NCBI RefSeq assembly: GCF_036370855.1
Contig: NC_088101.1
Span: 5,339,501-5,403,500, forward strand
From: Dromaius novaehollandiae
Taxonomy: Eukaryota; Chordata; Aves; Casuariiformes; Dromaiidae
Direction: 5' to 3'
DNA length: 64,000 bases
Below, in pieces: positions 1 to 15,000 of the stretch. The translations under genes were made by a program, and so were the position numbers. The notes under the pieces were generated by a model. That model was not told the origin of the DNA, did not search any database, and saw only the letters and a list, made by a program, of their open reading frames with translations. Numbering within the stretch: the first letter of the stretch is position 1; each line of letters begins with the position of its first letter.

Positions 1-2142
1 CCAAAGATGATAGCTCATGCTTTTACTCATAGTCACATACAGGTATCTTCCTATATATTAGCAATATTTTAAATATTTAACATTATAATAATTGTAAACA
101 GTTTCTTCCAAATATTAAGGAAAGGCATATTTAAGCTTGTGTTTGAGGAAAAGGCAAATGCAGCATAATCCATCACACATCACAATTGACTTGTACCCAA
201 GTTTGAGTGCTCTTTTCTCACAAGATACAGGCTGCTCAAACATATCCATCAACACTGGATTTCAGTCAGATTCACTTGCCTTTACAACCATCAGTTATTA
301 GACTGCACACCAATCTTATCTTGGCTCTTCTCTGTACAAGTGGGTTTCTATAGAGGAAAATCTACCTATTCATGTGAACCCAAAATTTCTTAACTTTAAA
401 CCAGGCTTCTAGGTCACGATTCTTAAAAGCTAGGTATCTAAAAGCAGGCCATTTTTAAAGATGTGGAATGTCCAAGGATAGATTCCAGTTAGACAAACCT
501 CACTAAATGCGAAATGGCAGCCAGGAATGTAGCATACCTGAGGTCCCATGCACTGAACAGTGCTCATGTCCCTCTGCCCAGGCTAGGAGTTGGGCTGTGT
601 GGGCACAATGCTTTTGCATGGTAGGTGCCGAACTCTCACAGCACAGACCTGTTGTCAGCTCCAAATCCTTCTCCAGTAGCCAAAATACAGCTCTTGAGAG
701 CAAAACCACCAAGTCAGTTTTCCAGAAGATATTAATATCCCGTATTAGGCCCGCAAAATCACTGGCAGACAACAGCTACTAAATCCTCCCTCTTCTTTCT
801 GATTTTCTTGAGGGAGTACCTTTTATTAGGTCAACTGCTAAACTTCAGAAAACAAGAGAAGCTTTCAATGTACAAGAACCTCCATCTGCTTTTTGTTTCT
901 GTTCTTGGTAGTGCTGTTGCAACTGGGACCATTGCAGGGCTGTGTTTGATTAAGGCTGACAGGGGATTTGCTGCTGGTTTTTAATTAATAGCTGGCTTAA
1001 TTCAAGCCAAAACATGCTTGAAACTTGGCGCCTCCATTCCAACATCTCCATTGGAGCCTGCTCTAGCCTCATACTTTGTTTACCCAGTATGTAGAAACTG
1101 GATCATTTTGCCAATACTAGGTCCACAAAACAAAGGCAAACCCTGCGCATGAGAATCAAGCTAATACTTTGACACAGTAACTTGAGGAACTGAAGGTGGA
1201 AGAAATGAGACAACACCTTGACACAAGGTTAGATTTTTTGAAGGTGCCTAAACAGAGAGACCCTATGGCAACAGTGCGCATATACTATATAAACAGTTAA
1301 CACCACTAGCCTCTGACTATGCCAGTGGTGCCTTATCAAGAAGAAAATTCATGAGGGGGCAGCCGTGTGGCTGACTCCTGGAGTTGTTGACAGAGGATGT
1401 TGACAGTTTCAGCTCTTAAGTGGAAACATCTTCCTTCCTCAGTCACTCAAGTTTCCTACACAGCACACACAGACAGCTGAGAACAAGACAGAGCTCAGCA
1501 TCCTCCCTGATCAAGTGCTCTGCTGTCTTTAATGTCACCCAAATAACTCCAAACTCATTCCTTGCATAAAGCAGACAGTAAGAAAGCTGTAAGTGAACAA
1601 AGGTAACTGCGATTTCAGCCTTTGGAAAGGCATTTGCTGTTCGCTACTTTATTTTAGCACAGTGCTTTGATTGGTTAGTAACAACACAGTAACAGGATTA
1701 GGTTGCACTGCTATAACCGAATCAGCATAAGTTGCAGAACATGCAGGACTGTTCAGCAGAAAGCAGTCTGAACAGCCCATACGCAAGCTGGAAGCATGGA
1801 GTAGAGCCGCTGCATAAGTAAACTGAACTGACAGATCTTTTAGAAAGGAAAAAAAAAAAAATCTATGGCTGTCTTTTTTGACTGCCGTGCTATCAGCTTA
1901 ACAAAACTCACGTATATTGCAAGCGGAAAGAAGGGGAGATCCAGCCGGGCCAGTGGCTGCTTAGAGTCCTTGGAAATGTAGGGTTTCACCGTGTAACACA
2001 CTGTGCAAACAGGCATGCAGGCAGTTCCATCAAAATTAACAGAGCCCTGGATTATTGCCCGCCCTCCCCCCGCCCCAAGATACCAGAGGATTTACCTCAG
2101 AATGAAATGACTCTGAATATAATAGGAGAAAAGGAAGCTGTT

Positions 2143-2157
2143 GGGGGGGGGGGGGGG
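2143..2157 (+). repeat. G15 homopolymer
   Basis: An uninterrupted run of fifteen G residues. It can form G-quadruplex structure and is prone to length error in sequencing and assembly. Confidence 0.9.
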
Positions 2158-5100
2158 CAGGGATTGCTTTAAAGCTTGTCCAGAGTAGCATCTGGCAGTG
2201 AATTGAGATTAGCCATTCAAAACAGAGCAATGAAGCTACTTTTTTCTTTTGCAGTCACATCAGTGATTATAAGGCCATCCTTGTGGGTAAGCCAGGCCTT
2301 AGGAAGACCAGCTGACAGCTAAAAGTCATTTTCATGCCTGATGCCCCCCCTTAAAAAAGAAAAAAAAAACCCCACACAGCTCATTTTGCTTCCTACTCCC
2401 CTAAGAGCAAATTGTATAGTTTCACCGGGACTCTGAGTCAAGCAGTGTTTACTCAGCCTCTCGCTTAGGACAATCCTAACAAAACTCCTCCTCACTGAAC
2501 TACTGTGAAGTAATCTTCTAGTTGGAGACTCCTGCTGCCTTGTCAATCTCTTCCATAATTGAGAAATGCACATTATCCAGAACTGCCCTGACTTGCAGAA
2601 TGCTGAAGAATTGTCTTGAACACTAAGCCATTAGCAAGACCTTGCTGTATCAATGTGTCATCAGAATTACTTCGATGACCTTGTGACTCCTCCCCACTGT
2701 GTTTGCCATGACTGTTCTCATTTTATTCTTTAATTAAGAGAAATGCCTACAGAAAGTGCTATCACCACAATATTTAACCTCTCCTGGAGCAGCTTCTTCT
2801 CTAACTGCAGAGAAGCAAGAACGATCAATTGTAATAAAATGAGTTGTCCATGTAGAAATCAGTGCTGAATTAGAAACTGATAAGCAAGAACAGGACTACA
2901 GCTAATGCAAACTGGCTTCATTCAGTTACCTGGGACCAAGCTGTACTTATACCCACTAGCTGAAGATTTCTTCCTGACTTCAGCAGAGCTATTCAGGTGA
3001 AGCATGTGCCTGGAAGACTAAGGTACAAGTCTTGCTAAAGGCAAAGTAACCAAATAAAAAAATAGAGAAGAGGAACAGGGATGGTAAGGAATAAAATAAA
3101 AGCCATCTCCACTTAGAATTTGTTTCTGGATTTATGTTTTTCTCTAGTGGATGAAAAAGACTCCAAAGAGAAAAGCAATTTTACATTGATGCCTTCTGTT
3201 TAACCCAAATGCACTACAAAGCTAGTATCAAGAGAAATTTAACTTGGTTCTATGGTGAAGCATGAAAGAGAAAAAAAATCCTTGCCAGCACAAAGTATTT
3301 CCAGGTTGTCTAAACTCAGATGAAAAAGCTGAGAAGAAACAGGTTTCAACCCCATTCTCAACTTTAGCTTCAAGAAAGGAGTCAGGTAAATTTGAGGCTG
3401 TAGCAATAAAGGAATATCAACAGTCAAACAGCTGGACATCGAGAAGGAACAGCTCCCCAGTACTAGCCCAGTGGGCCTTGCAGCCTCGCACATAAACAAA
3501 GCCTCCTGCCATACTGAGGGATATGTCACATTCATACTACAGAGATACCAATCTCAGGCAATACAGAGCAAAGAGACAGTGAAAGCAGCTACCAGTATAT
3601 CAGGGTATATATACCAGTATATCAGTGCCACCAGAGTCCTAGTGCATTTCACCACTCCTGTCCCCATCGTGCAAAGCCAAACTACGTCGTCACCAGCAAG
3701 AATGCAAGGTGGTCCCTGGCTGTACGTGACTGCCTGAGCAGCCCAGCTCCATCTCTAGTGTTTCCCAGCTCCGGTCTTTGGAAAGGGCTGGTTCTTGCAG
3801 GTTGATCCAAACTCCCTCCTGTACATGAAGTGTCCCAGCAATGAAGATCAGCAGCTGCAGCAACCACAGATGACTTTCCCAGTAAGCATCGAGCCTCACC
3901 ACCTACAGGAAACACAGAAAGGTATAGACCATGCTTAGGGAAACATACAACACTCAACGCTATAGACAGGTAACAGACACAGTGGTGGAAGACATTCTTT
4001 CTACAACCAGCAATCTTCCACTGCAGACATTTTTAGTCGCGGTGCTTAAAGATTTTTTGGCTGGAACACAGCGTTTTAAGCTTCTCTTTTCTAAGGACTT
4101 GGTTGCAGCACAACATCTAAGTTCTCCTCCCCATTCCCCTGTGCATTAGGCCAGCTCTTTCACATGTGTGTACAAAGAGAGATGCATACATATGTTTACC
4201 TACAACAGGGCTGCAATGAATGTATGGAAAAGTTTCCTTTGTGCTGGGCAGGTGATGTCCCTGCAAACAGACAGGGCTCTCAGCATGTTTCACACCTTCT
4301 GCTTTGTGACTGGGTGGGCCAGTCCCCGAACTGCGTAGCTAAAAAAAGAGAAGGCTGGTGCAGGGAGCCAGGCTTACAAAGTATTTGGGTGGAGAGATGG
4401 GACCAAACAGCACTGGTGACAGCTAAGCTTCTCAGGCTGTGTCAGTGTACTACAAGCACTTTGGGTACCTCCCTTCCTCACAGAGGGATGAGGCTCACAC
4501 ACACTTGGGTGGAGTGAGCCTCCATCTCTCCCAAGGCAGTTCTGCTACGCACAGACACTGCTGTACAACAAAAGCTCAGGGAGAGAGGCCAGCACACAGC
4601 AACTACAAGGGGAGAAGCTGAGGCAGAGATCAGCCAACACGTGTGTTGCACCCTTGCAGGGACAAGTCAGCAAAATCTATTTTTGAGTTTCTAGGTAAGG
4701 CTGCGGGCCTTGGTGAAACAGTAAGGTGACATTTACAAGGAATGCAGGGATGCTGGTTCCAAGCCAAATAAGCACAGGTGATCTCTCCCACTTCTCTGTT
4801 CCACAGTGACAGGGTACAAGAACTGGACTGGGGTCAATGGCTGCAGCAGCGTCAGGCCACGTCCTCCCACAGGGCACAGTGAGCAAGAACTGCAAGCACA
4901 GCACTAAAGACACTGAACCCAACCTCCCCTCTGGAGACAACCCTCACAGTCTGCTGCTCACAAGCCAGTTCCTCTGAGAGCCCAAAGGTATTCAAGCCCA
5001 GACTGAAGCAATTGTTTTTAAAAATGGGAGTGATAAGTGACATAGTATGATAGCACTCAGACCCCTTATGGGTTGATACCTATGGTGACCTTGGCTGCAT

Positions 5101-8100
5101 GACCCCAAGGAATCTCTTGTAGCAGTTAAATAGACACCAGAGAGCAGCCACACCTATGGTATCAGCTTGGCAAGGAGAAAGTAATCCAGGCCACCCACAT
5201 CTGCCTGGTGCAGAGTCCACAGGCAGGTCTGTTCACCCAGCATTTATTTCCAAAACATGCTGTCTCACCCAGTCCTGCTCCAACCAGGGGGCCAGAGCAG
5301 GAGGCCACTCAAATAAGGCTGAGGTGCGGTGGCAGGCAACAAGTTGTCACATCACAGTATGTAGGCACCATCTGTGTAGCATATCTCCCATCAGGGTCCC
5401 AGGCCGTGCATACGGCTGAGAAGTGCTGAACACAACATGCCAGTGAGGCATAGGGTCGAGCAGATATAAAGGACTTAGTAACAGTAAGATGGGGAGTGCC
5501 CCTAGGGCAAAGCAAGATGGACATTACCATTCTGCTCCATGTGGGGATAGGCTTCAACCATCTGAAGCATCTGTGTTCTGTCCCACGCAGCCTATGGGAC
5601 ATGCATAGCTTCTTGGCATACCTGCCTTCACTGAACTGATAGGCTAGATATGCCAGCAAGGAAAATGAAGTCACCCAGACCAAAAGCCCTAAGAGTCAAA
5701 TGTGGGAAGGCCCTGACGTGGTTTAGCCAAATATGCAACTCCTCTGTGGGTTGTTTATTTCAACCAAGATGGCAGGATAATACAACTATACAGCGTCATC
5801 AAACCAGGCACCGTCAGTAAGGACAAGGAGCCAAGGGAGAAAAATACTACTCAAAGAGCTGTCACAATATAACAGGAGAGAGCTAAGACTGAATGGGATC
5901 CTAGGTATATGGACACAAATCAGGATTTAATTCATAAACAGAACAACAAATAAAATGCAATAGGGTGAAGCATAAAATCAAACACTTGTTGACTAAATAA
6001 GAATTCCTAGCAAAATCTGGAAGTTCATCCACTTAAAAGGTGTGACAAAGGAGAAACATGCAACTGAATTAAACATGCTGTACGCAATCCAGAAGTGGCT
6101 TGGAGCCAAGCGTGATTCAGCCATCAAAAAGCAAAATGCAAGCCTGGTCTGTATTGCTGGTGAGTTGCATATATTAGAGAACAAAAAAGCAGTATGCCAT
6201 ACACAGCAGAGACTCCCTCTTGAGTACCTACCACATACAGTTCTAGCTACCACAAACAGACAAACTGTGCCTAGAGCAGACACAGAAGAGGGCTGCCAAG
6301 AAAACAAAAGCAATGGAAAGCTATCCTTACAAGAGGAAGATAAAAGAATTGGACAGAATTTGATCCAAAAAAAAGACTGAGCTCAAAGTCCATTTTAAAA
6401 AAGACATGGGGACAAGAGCTAGTAAACTCATGCTTTAACACCAGTCAAGAACACGAACTTGGAACAGGTAAGTTTCATCTGCTCATGGGCATCTTTAGGC
6501 TAGGAAGAGTAGCCCAAAAGGAATTTGGGTGAACAAGAATTCTTCATTGCATAAGATGATGTAGTACACGCAATTGCCAAGGACTAAATCCAGTGAGGAA
6601 GTAGGTCCCTCCTCATCTCATGTAATAAGAAAAGATTCACCTTCTCACTTGGTTTATACACCCCTCCAACAGTTTCCAATACCAGTTGAGCTTCCCAGTG
6701 GAATTATAGCTATAAACTACATTGCTTTCTATGTATTTTTCCTGGAAACACCCATACTGTAACTTTGACATTGCATCTGATGCAATCATTTTGCTTTTGA
6801 CATTCATAAAGTGCTCTTGTGTAGCACTACTCACATTCTGAAAAGCAAGTCTCCAATGGCAGGCAAGAAACTGCTGTCTTGATTTCAGAGGATTAGAGAA
6901 AGGAGAGTATCTTACTGGTGCTCATGGATGGTAGCTCATCCCTAAGTAGATAGCTCCTTTTCAACTAGTCCCCTTACTGAAGGGAGCAGAGGAGAGGACA
7001 ATTACACTTGGAAGGGAACAGAAATGTATACATGAAGTTTAAAGGAAACCCACTGCATTGTTTCAATTATGCAGATTGTATCTTTCAGCACTGACCTGAC
7101 AGCTTGCAGCCACAGGGCTGGAACAAATCGTGCCACAGAAGCTCCTCTCAGTATGTCCTACAGTTTGATCATCGGGCTACGGACAGAAGTGCTCTGAGAT
7201 TTGACAGACAAAGTAGGGTGCTTTCAGGAGAGGATAACATTCCCAAAGGGTGGCTCGTCACCCTCCATCAGTACACTTCCTCTCCAAAAGGCTGGCTTTC
7301 CTGCAAGATGGCATGCAGACAAGTCAGTTTGGCTGAAAAACAAGCACAGGCCAGCACCTGGCCTCACAGCTGGCTGATGAGGAGCATGATTTGGGAAGTC
7401 CTTTTTCAAAGATTTTTTAGGCACTGAATTGAAGACTCAAAGTGAATGTAAAGGATTTGTCAGAGCAACTGCATGCGATTCATTTAACAGTGTTCTTGAA
7501 CCCTGTCTAAAAGAGATGCTTTGTAACAAGTGTTGTAAGACAGACATTCTAGCCAAGAGCAGTCACAACTGTATGACTGACTTGCTAACATAGACAACAA
7601 GTCTCCTGTCCTTTACACTGTATGATGCTTAGAAAAGACAGCTGACATTGTTACAGCTTTAAGGTATATAAACACCTGTCTGTGCTTGATCCAAAGCTCA
7701 TTTAACATAGGTGTTAGCATTAAGGGAGTGCAAGAATCTCCAAGACTGTGGAAGATGAAGAACATGAACTAAAGATGTTCAGCCATACATGACGCTCCCA
7801 CAGGAGTCAGAGGAAGGTGGGGGTTTGGGGCAAAGACAGTGCAGTATCTTTAAAAAGGAATTCCTTGCAACACAAAGGCATCTACATGCTGGCATCCTAC
7901 ACACATCTGTCTTCAAGGAAGGAGAAGAAGTCTCATAGGAACATGTTGGGGAGGACAGGGCCAGGGGAGATGACCACTAGCTGGAATGAAGGGCCTAATT
8001 TTTAAATTAAGCAGCTGAAAAGACTTCACATAGTCATATATTCTCACTTTAATAGCAAAGGACCAACAAAAGATTTTACTTCAGCCTAGTGAAACACAAG

Positions 8101-8424
8101 AGCTTTTGTGCTCTACTGCTAAACAGCAGGAAAACTTTTAGCATCCACAACACCTTGCTTGACTACACCTTCAGTGAAGCTGTCTTAAAACTGCTACACC
8201 TTACTTTTTTGAAGATGCCTTCTAATTCTTGCAGCGGACAGGAGAGTAAATCTTTTTATTCATCTTTTCCATTCCAGTTCAAGAAACCACAGCTGAGACA
8301 AATAAAGGCAGTATTTTCAAATAAAGCTTTATATGTGGAATACAGAATAGGTATCTGAGTCTGATCTAGCAGCCATTACATTCAGGAAGTTGTAACATTC
8401 AGATCCAGAGAGGGAAAAAAAAGG

Positions 8425-8443
8425 AAAAAAAAAAAAAAAAAAA
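8425..8443 (+). repeat. A19 tract
   Basis: Nineteen consecutive A residues, preceded by a shorter A8 run two bases upstream. No LINE or processed-gene body was recognised immediately 5' of it, so this is called simple sequence and not a retroposon tail. Confidence 0.85.
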
Positions 8444-11400
8444 CTTGTGCTTTTACACCAGCAACAAACTGAGTATATTAAACCAAACATTAGACCCTTG
8501 TTGCATCCAACATGAGAACAGATATGGAAACCACTTGGTGGCTCAAGGGTTGTAAGAAACCTTTCTTCCATCAACTATTTTAGCACATGCAACTACAGAA
8601 AACCTTTCTTTCCTTTTCCACAAAGGCCAGTCTACTTTCTTACTATTTTGATAGCAAATAAAGTTTTCAACAGAAGATTGCCACTTTTCAAAGGCATCCT
8701 CGCTCAGGTTGTCTCTGCCACTAGCAAGAACAGAGTGAATCCTAACACTTTTTAAAATGGAAAACTAGAACTCTGAACTGGGAACTTACATCATCTCTGG
8801 TTGTGGGGGGAGGACCTATCTGCCAGCCCCAGGGGACATCTCAGATACTCCAAGGTGTCTCAAATGGCATTAGGCACCAGTATGAGGACAACTGAATCAC
8901 ACCCCAAGGGACACTGCTCATTCCAGTGCAGGGATGGGGATTTCCATGATACTGGCAATATAACACACTTGAAGTGTTCTCCCAGAAACCTCAGTATAGC
9001 TAGAGGAAAGTTCATTCCCAGGCATTATCAGATAGGAAAATGCTGTTTATATCTTAAATAATCTGTGATCCTTATAGTAAGAGCATCCTCTGGGGGACAC
9101 TGCTAAAAAGTCATCCAGTTTTACATTTGCACGAAAACCAAGAGGTTTCACCTGGCAGGCATTTAAATACACATTTCCATTTATGCACATTTGCAAGGAT
9201 TTTGAAAGCAACAGCCAGGCCTGTGCCAAGCACCTTTGAAAGTCCCATGTTTGAGCACACCAACCTGCCTCACAGAGGTTACCAATCTTTGCCCCATATG
9301 CTGTCAGTTAGGATGACAAGAGACAAGTGTTGTGAGGTGGTCCTATGAAGAGCTGAGGCTAAGGAGAGATGATTGCAAGCAGTCAAGTCACCACACATTA
9401 GCTAGTTAACAATTAGCACCTGAGCTGTATTAACTAGTCAACTGTCAATTGCAGGGTAACCTGAGCTCACTTCCAGCTATTTGTAACAACATGTTAAGCT
9501 AATATAATTTTGCTTTGTGGTGCAATGGAATAGAAGCAGGCATACAGTCAACATGACTCAGCTGAGCTATATCATGTTGAACAAAAGCAATCCAAAGGTC
9601 ACCACTTTTCCCAGCATCTCAAACAATCCTTCCTGTAACATTGGGGTGTGACACCTTTACAGCATTACCAAAATTTCAATCTCATCCCCATACCCTGTAC
9701 CGAAAGAAAATACATCAAAAAAAAAATCAGGTCATCTCCTAAGAAACCTGTTACCCATGTACTTTTTCTTCTCTCCCTTTCCCCTCCACATCCTTTATCT
9801 TTGTGGATGTCTTCATAAACAGCCTCAGGACTAGTTTACTTAAATTGTATGTAACCTCTCTTAATTGATGCTGGAGAGAGGTGGAGCTGCTGTTGTCAAC
9901 AGCAAAAGACACTCAGTCACTAGCCACAAGATTTAAGATAAAAACCTAACAGGTCAAAAAAAAAAGAGGTTCAGAGAAGTCTCCCACATGCCCTACCATG
10001 GCTTGACAAAAACCTAACTATAAGCAGTCAGAGGATTTGCCAATAAAATGGAATAAAATGGCGCTGAACACTGTAATGAGATGCTCTGTCTGGAGTTTAC
10101 AGATTTGTTTTCTGCTGACAGCAAAGTGTTTCGTATTCAGCTGTCACATCCTATGGATGCATTCAGGTTTTTAAACACATTCTTCCTCATGTTTACCTGC
10201 TCTACTTCCTATCATAGATCTAGTGCATGCTCCACTGCTGTGCTCAAACTGTGCTGTCCACATGCCCCAGTTAACCGGGCCACTTCCAATTCTGAGCCCT
10301 TTCTTGTGACAGCCTGCAAGCGTTATACACTTCTGTCACTCTTAAGCACGTGTCAAACTTTAGCCAAGTACTTTCCAGCCCTGCAGGATGGGACCAGAAC
10401 AGTGAAAGCCTGCAAGATCAAGACCCATCTCCCTTTCATTACCCTGCAGTCCTGATTCCACCACATACATGTTAATGATCTACCTCTCCCCAGAGCACAA
10501 CACAACCCGGAAATATGGAGGACTAGCATGGGAACACAGCCAAGCTTCACTTGTATAAGCACAGGTGGAAGCCACAGAGAACAAGTCCCCAGCCACTCAA
10601 GCCGAGTATTTAAACCCTGAACATAGAGAACAGCTCTGCCAAGGGCCACATCTGCTGCTGACATGGCTCACATTTAAAATGTTGCCCATCCATAGTTTAC
10701 AGCAGGAAGGAAAAGAATTATTCTTCCTCCTTGGTCTGACCATCTTATATATCAGGTAGAAGCTTCCACAGGAGCAAAGAACAGGTCTCAAACAGGTATA
10801 TTACCACCAAAACTGCACCAAAACGAAGGTATGAATTTTTTTCTCCCCAACATAATAGACATTAGGCAGTTTCCTTGCTCAAATTGTCAGATGTCACACC
10901 CGCAATGCTCTTCCTGATTCCTCCAAGAATGACTCCTGCCTCTTGCATAGGGGCTACCACCAGTATTTCCCTCCACACCCTTATGAAGCAACTAAGGCTG
11001 TCCATGGCTATCTTTCGGTTTAGTTCTTTTCCTAGCAAGGATTCTTCCGCTGTCCAAAGCCTTTCCTTACAAGAAATGAAACAAGAAGGAAGAGACAAAA
11101 GGACAATGCTGCTGGCAAACCCCTCCAACCCTATGAATGCTTATCCAGACATGAGGCAGTGATTGTAGAGACAGAGCATGTACCCATGTGCACACAGAAC
11201 TTCTCTAGGTAGCCACCAGTACCTAAACTGGACTAGCTTAAAGCTAGGCACAGTGGCTCAACCCAGCCAAGAAGAGAAGCAGATATTCAACAGCATTGCA
11301 TATTAACCGCTCAAGTATTCACTCAGCCTCTTGGGCAACTCTGGCAGCATCTACTGAGCTTAGCCACAGCTAGACATCTTCCAGGATATAGCTTAACTGA

Positions 11401-12009
11401 TTTTATGCTAGCTGTGGCATGCCTGCCATACATCAGGTCCTGTGAGTGACAGCAGTGTGGGCATGCTGGACTATCATTAGCCTCTCCCAGTGGGCCTCAA
11501 GAGCTAGATAGGTTAAAACACTTGCCAGAAACATGAAGGTTAAGGTCACCATGCTGGAAGCCTGGAACAAATGCATTCTCCTGTGACGGAACAGGCTTTA
11601 GAAAAACAAGGGGAAAAAAGCCAGCACGCTTGAACAGCAGAGGAAAGAGAGCTATTAAAAAGATATCCTTCAAGAAGCTGGAGATATTTTTTTGTCATCT
11701 GCATTTGGATGCAAACTCTGATCTGGAAATACAAACAACATAAGGAAGGCTTATAAATAAAGGTCCTAAGAACAATTTGTTCACAGCATAAAATGAATGA
11801 GTTCTCTTCCAGTGTGTCAGAGTAGGAAGTCCACAGGATGAACAAATGACCAGACTATTAAAGGAGCATTCACAGAAGATGCTTGCAAAGCAAAAAGCTA
11901 AGGAAGTTCCTCATGTCAGCCTGGGTAAGCTCCTTCCCTGGAATCTGTCTTTTGAAATAGATCCTCCGATATGTTCTTCATAAAGTACATGTCAGCAGAA
12001 GAGATAACA

Positions 12010-12031
12010 CTTTTATTTATTTATTTATTTG
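12010..12031 (+). repeat. (ATTT)n microsatellite
   Basis: Tandem copies of a TTTA tetranucleotide, about five units. Simple repeat with no associated gene. Confidence 0.85.
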
Positions 12032-15000
12032 CCACTACTGATTGCTAGTCAAATAACACTCACCCAAGCACTGAGGAAGAAATTCTTCAGAGGAAACCAG
12101 CATGGAGGGAAAAACTGAAGCTTCAAGTTTCTCTCCTGAAGGCTGAGGCTGGTGAGGACAGCTAGGAGGAAAAGTTATTATATTCAAACTCAGGCTTGTT
12201 CTCAAGATGCTACTTTACATGCAAGGTAGTTGGCAAATTAAGTAGACACCCTATCTATAGATCAGCTGCACCACTGGTAATAAGCATAAGAGCAGATAAT
12301 CAGTTTGTATTTTCTGGTAACTGTCAACATTTCTGAACACCTGTAGTAAGAATAAGCTGGACCTTACTCCTCCTCTCTCTCAAGAAGAAAAAGGGAACTG
12401 CCTTCTCTTAAATTCTTCTCCTTAGGATGGCAGCATGATCATACAGGCAGAGGTATCACACTGGAGAAGTGTGAGGGGAACTCCCAGTCACTCCACCAGG
12501 CTGGAAACTGCTCTCATCTAGACAAGACTTCACAGCATCTGGCCTTTTCCACATACCATTCAACAGACTGGTTAAACCTACTGCAGCATGTGCAGCTACT
12601 GACTTGCCACATCTAGGGTAGGATCAGCATTCCCATTCGGATGTAAAAAATGAGTGCCTTCACAAAGGATGTATAGTTTCAGCAGGTCAGCTTAACAAGC
12701 ACAGCCTGTGCTAAGAAGGAATCACACTACAGGCTGAGCTCTTCCTGAAGAGCACCTAAAGTGCTTTCTGTTCTACAAGTGCACAGCACCTAGAAGCCTC
12801 ATAACTTATGCCTGGGATTTCCAAGTATTCTTAAGTGCATTTGATGATCAGAGAAGAGTCAAAACAAGGCTAACATGGTAACAGCCTCAATCATGTGTAC
12901 AACCTAACAGAATCTCACTCCGAGGACCATTTAGAAGAGCTAGGAGTAATCCTGTGGTCATTACTATAATTTCTACTTTCAACTCCTGTGTCACAAAATG
13001 AACAGAGCCAATATCAATGTTGACTGTAACTCCAATAGTGTAGAAAGAGATACACAAGTTATCTGCTCTTTTGTGTCCTTTAGTCTTTCTAGAGGGGTAT
13101 TCCAAAACTAGTGTGACAGAATCACTCTCTGGCTTTAAATGGCTGAAACACTTAGATTGAGTTCCCTCCCCTCCCCCCCCCCCCAAAAAAAATATATCAC
13201 TCTCATATAAAGAACAGACATGGAAATAAATCATCTCCAAAACTGGCAGGCAAGCAACTGACGATAAAGGTTTACTATATGAAATCGTCAAGTACTTTTA
13301 TCTCCAGCATTAAACACTCTCCTTTGTCTCCACAAACAAGGGACATTAATTAGCCATCTACAGATCAGGTTTCAGTTCCAGCACTTGGGAAATTGTCAAA
13401 CTATGCAAGTGCTACAGGCTTTTAGCGAAATTACTGGTAATGAGTCAAGAGTGGATTTTTACACTTCATACAATCACTACCTCACTGCAGGATATGAATG
13501 TGGCTAACAGCTTTGCAGCATTTAAGAAAGAGTAAGACAGTTGACTATCCAGCTGTAAATAACAGGCCACTTCTGAGCTGACATCGCCCCACTTGCATCT
13601 GGAGAAAATTTGTCTTACAAGCTGTGATTATGCTCAAGAAGCTCGCAGTTAGCTTGTTACAAAGCGATCAGCAGATGGGTCAAAAACAAGGATCTCCCAC
13701 AGAATGACAGCTATCTACACAGCTGGCATTAAGCAGGTACCTCTTCATACTTAATAAGGTACAACATTTCTCATCTACCTGATTTTCACTCAGCAGACTG
13801 CATGACAAAGCTATGGAGGAAGAAGTAAAGAACAAGCAAGTACCCATACATTTTCTCCTACAGCATTACTACAGGAATGATTTGACTATTGGACTGTATC
13901 CACCTCCAGCGCTCCCATATTTCTCGAACTACAAGCAAGGTAGTGGTTCTGGTTTCGAATCTTTATTGGACAGATATTGTACTATCCTATTCAGGGTGGG
14001 AAAAATCACAGCCTGGATCCTTACAGAAAGAAGTCTTAGGCAATTGCACTTCCTCTGCATGTATCCTCAATAGCTGGAGCACACTGCATGATGTTAAGCA
14101 AATCAGCAGGGCAGAGGTCTGTTTCACAAAACCAGGCAGGAAGGAGAGGGAGATCACATTTACATCCCCACTTAAAGAAAGGCTGGAGTATGGAGTCACC
14201 CCTTCTAGACACCAGAAGGCCCTCATGACAGCGTATCAATGACACAGCCAACAGCTGTGACCAGAACTCATGTATTTAGACACCAAAGCCAAAGATCCAG
14301 AGGAACCCAGCTTACTCCATCTCATTGCACACAGCTGGTGTTTTGAGAAAGCGGCAAAAACCCTGACCTTGCCTCTCCAAGCAGGGCTAGCCATCTGGAT
14401 ACAGAGATATCAGGAGATATCAGGAGCTAGGAGATGGATAGCAGGCAGGGTATTGCCTACCAGCTAAAGCTTCAGATCCAAGAATTAAGTGAAAGCTTCT
14501 AGTTTCTTAATCCACTAACAGCACCTAGCTTTTAATTAGGATGAAAGCCAAGCCCTACTCTCCCGTAAAACAGCAAAAGGGAGAGACATCACAGTGCACC
14601 ATCCTTTGCCAGCATGTTGTCAGGAAGCCAGCATCTCCATACCCCAGGCTAGCTGGTAGCGCCAAGCACCACGCCTGCATCCTGTCCGCTGCCATCTGTA
14701 ATAGGTCTGACTTGGTAGGATGGCCTCCCTAGCTGCATCTGTCCAGACCTCTCTTGCATACTGAGCTCCCCAGAGATCCAAAAGACTTTTAAACTCAAAT
14801 TGATAGGTTTTATAAGAAGTTAATTTAACTTCTTAAACAGAACATTTAAAGTGCCTATGCAAAACACAACAGAAATAAACTAGATTTATAAACAGGTCTC
14901 CCCAAGCAGAGGCCTTCCCCCTTCCAGATTTTGCTCTGGACACCCTAATGGTTTCCAGATCGCAGCAACTCTGTATAACCCCTTGTGGTCCCCAGTGAAG

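Noticed and set aside
3690-3902. Hydrophobic - strand frame after an acceptor-like TTTCCTGTAG
   Set aside because: It resembles no known protein, has no clear partner exon, and the splice-like signal is common in T-rich strands.
10081-10455. 124-codon + strand frame
   Set aside because: Cys/Ser/Leu-rich translation without family resemblance; treated as chance.
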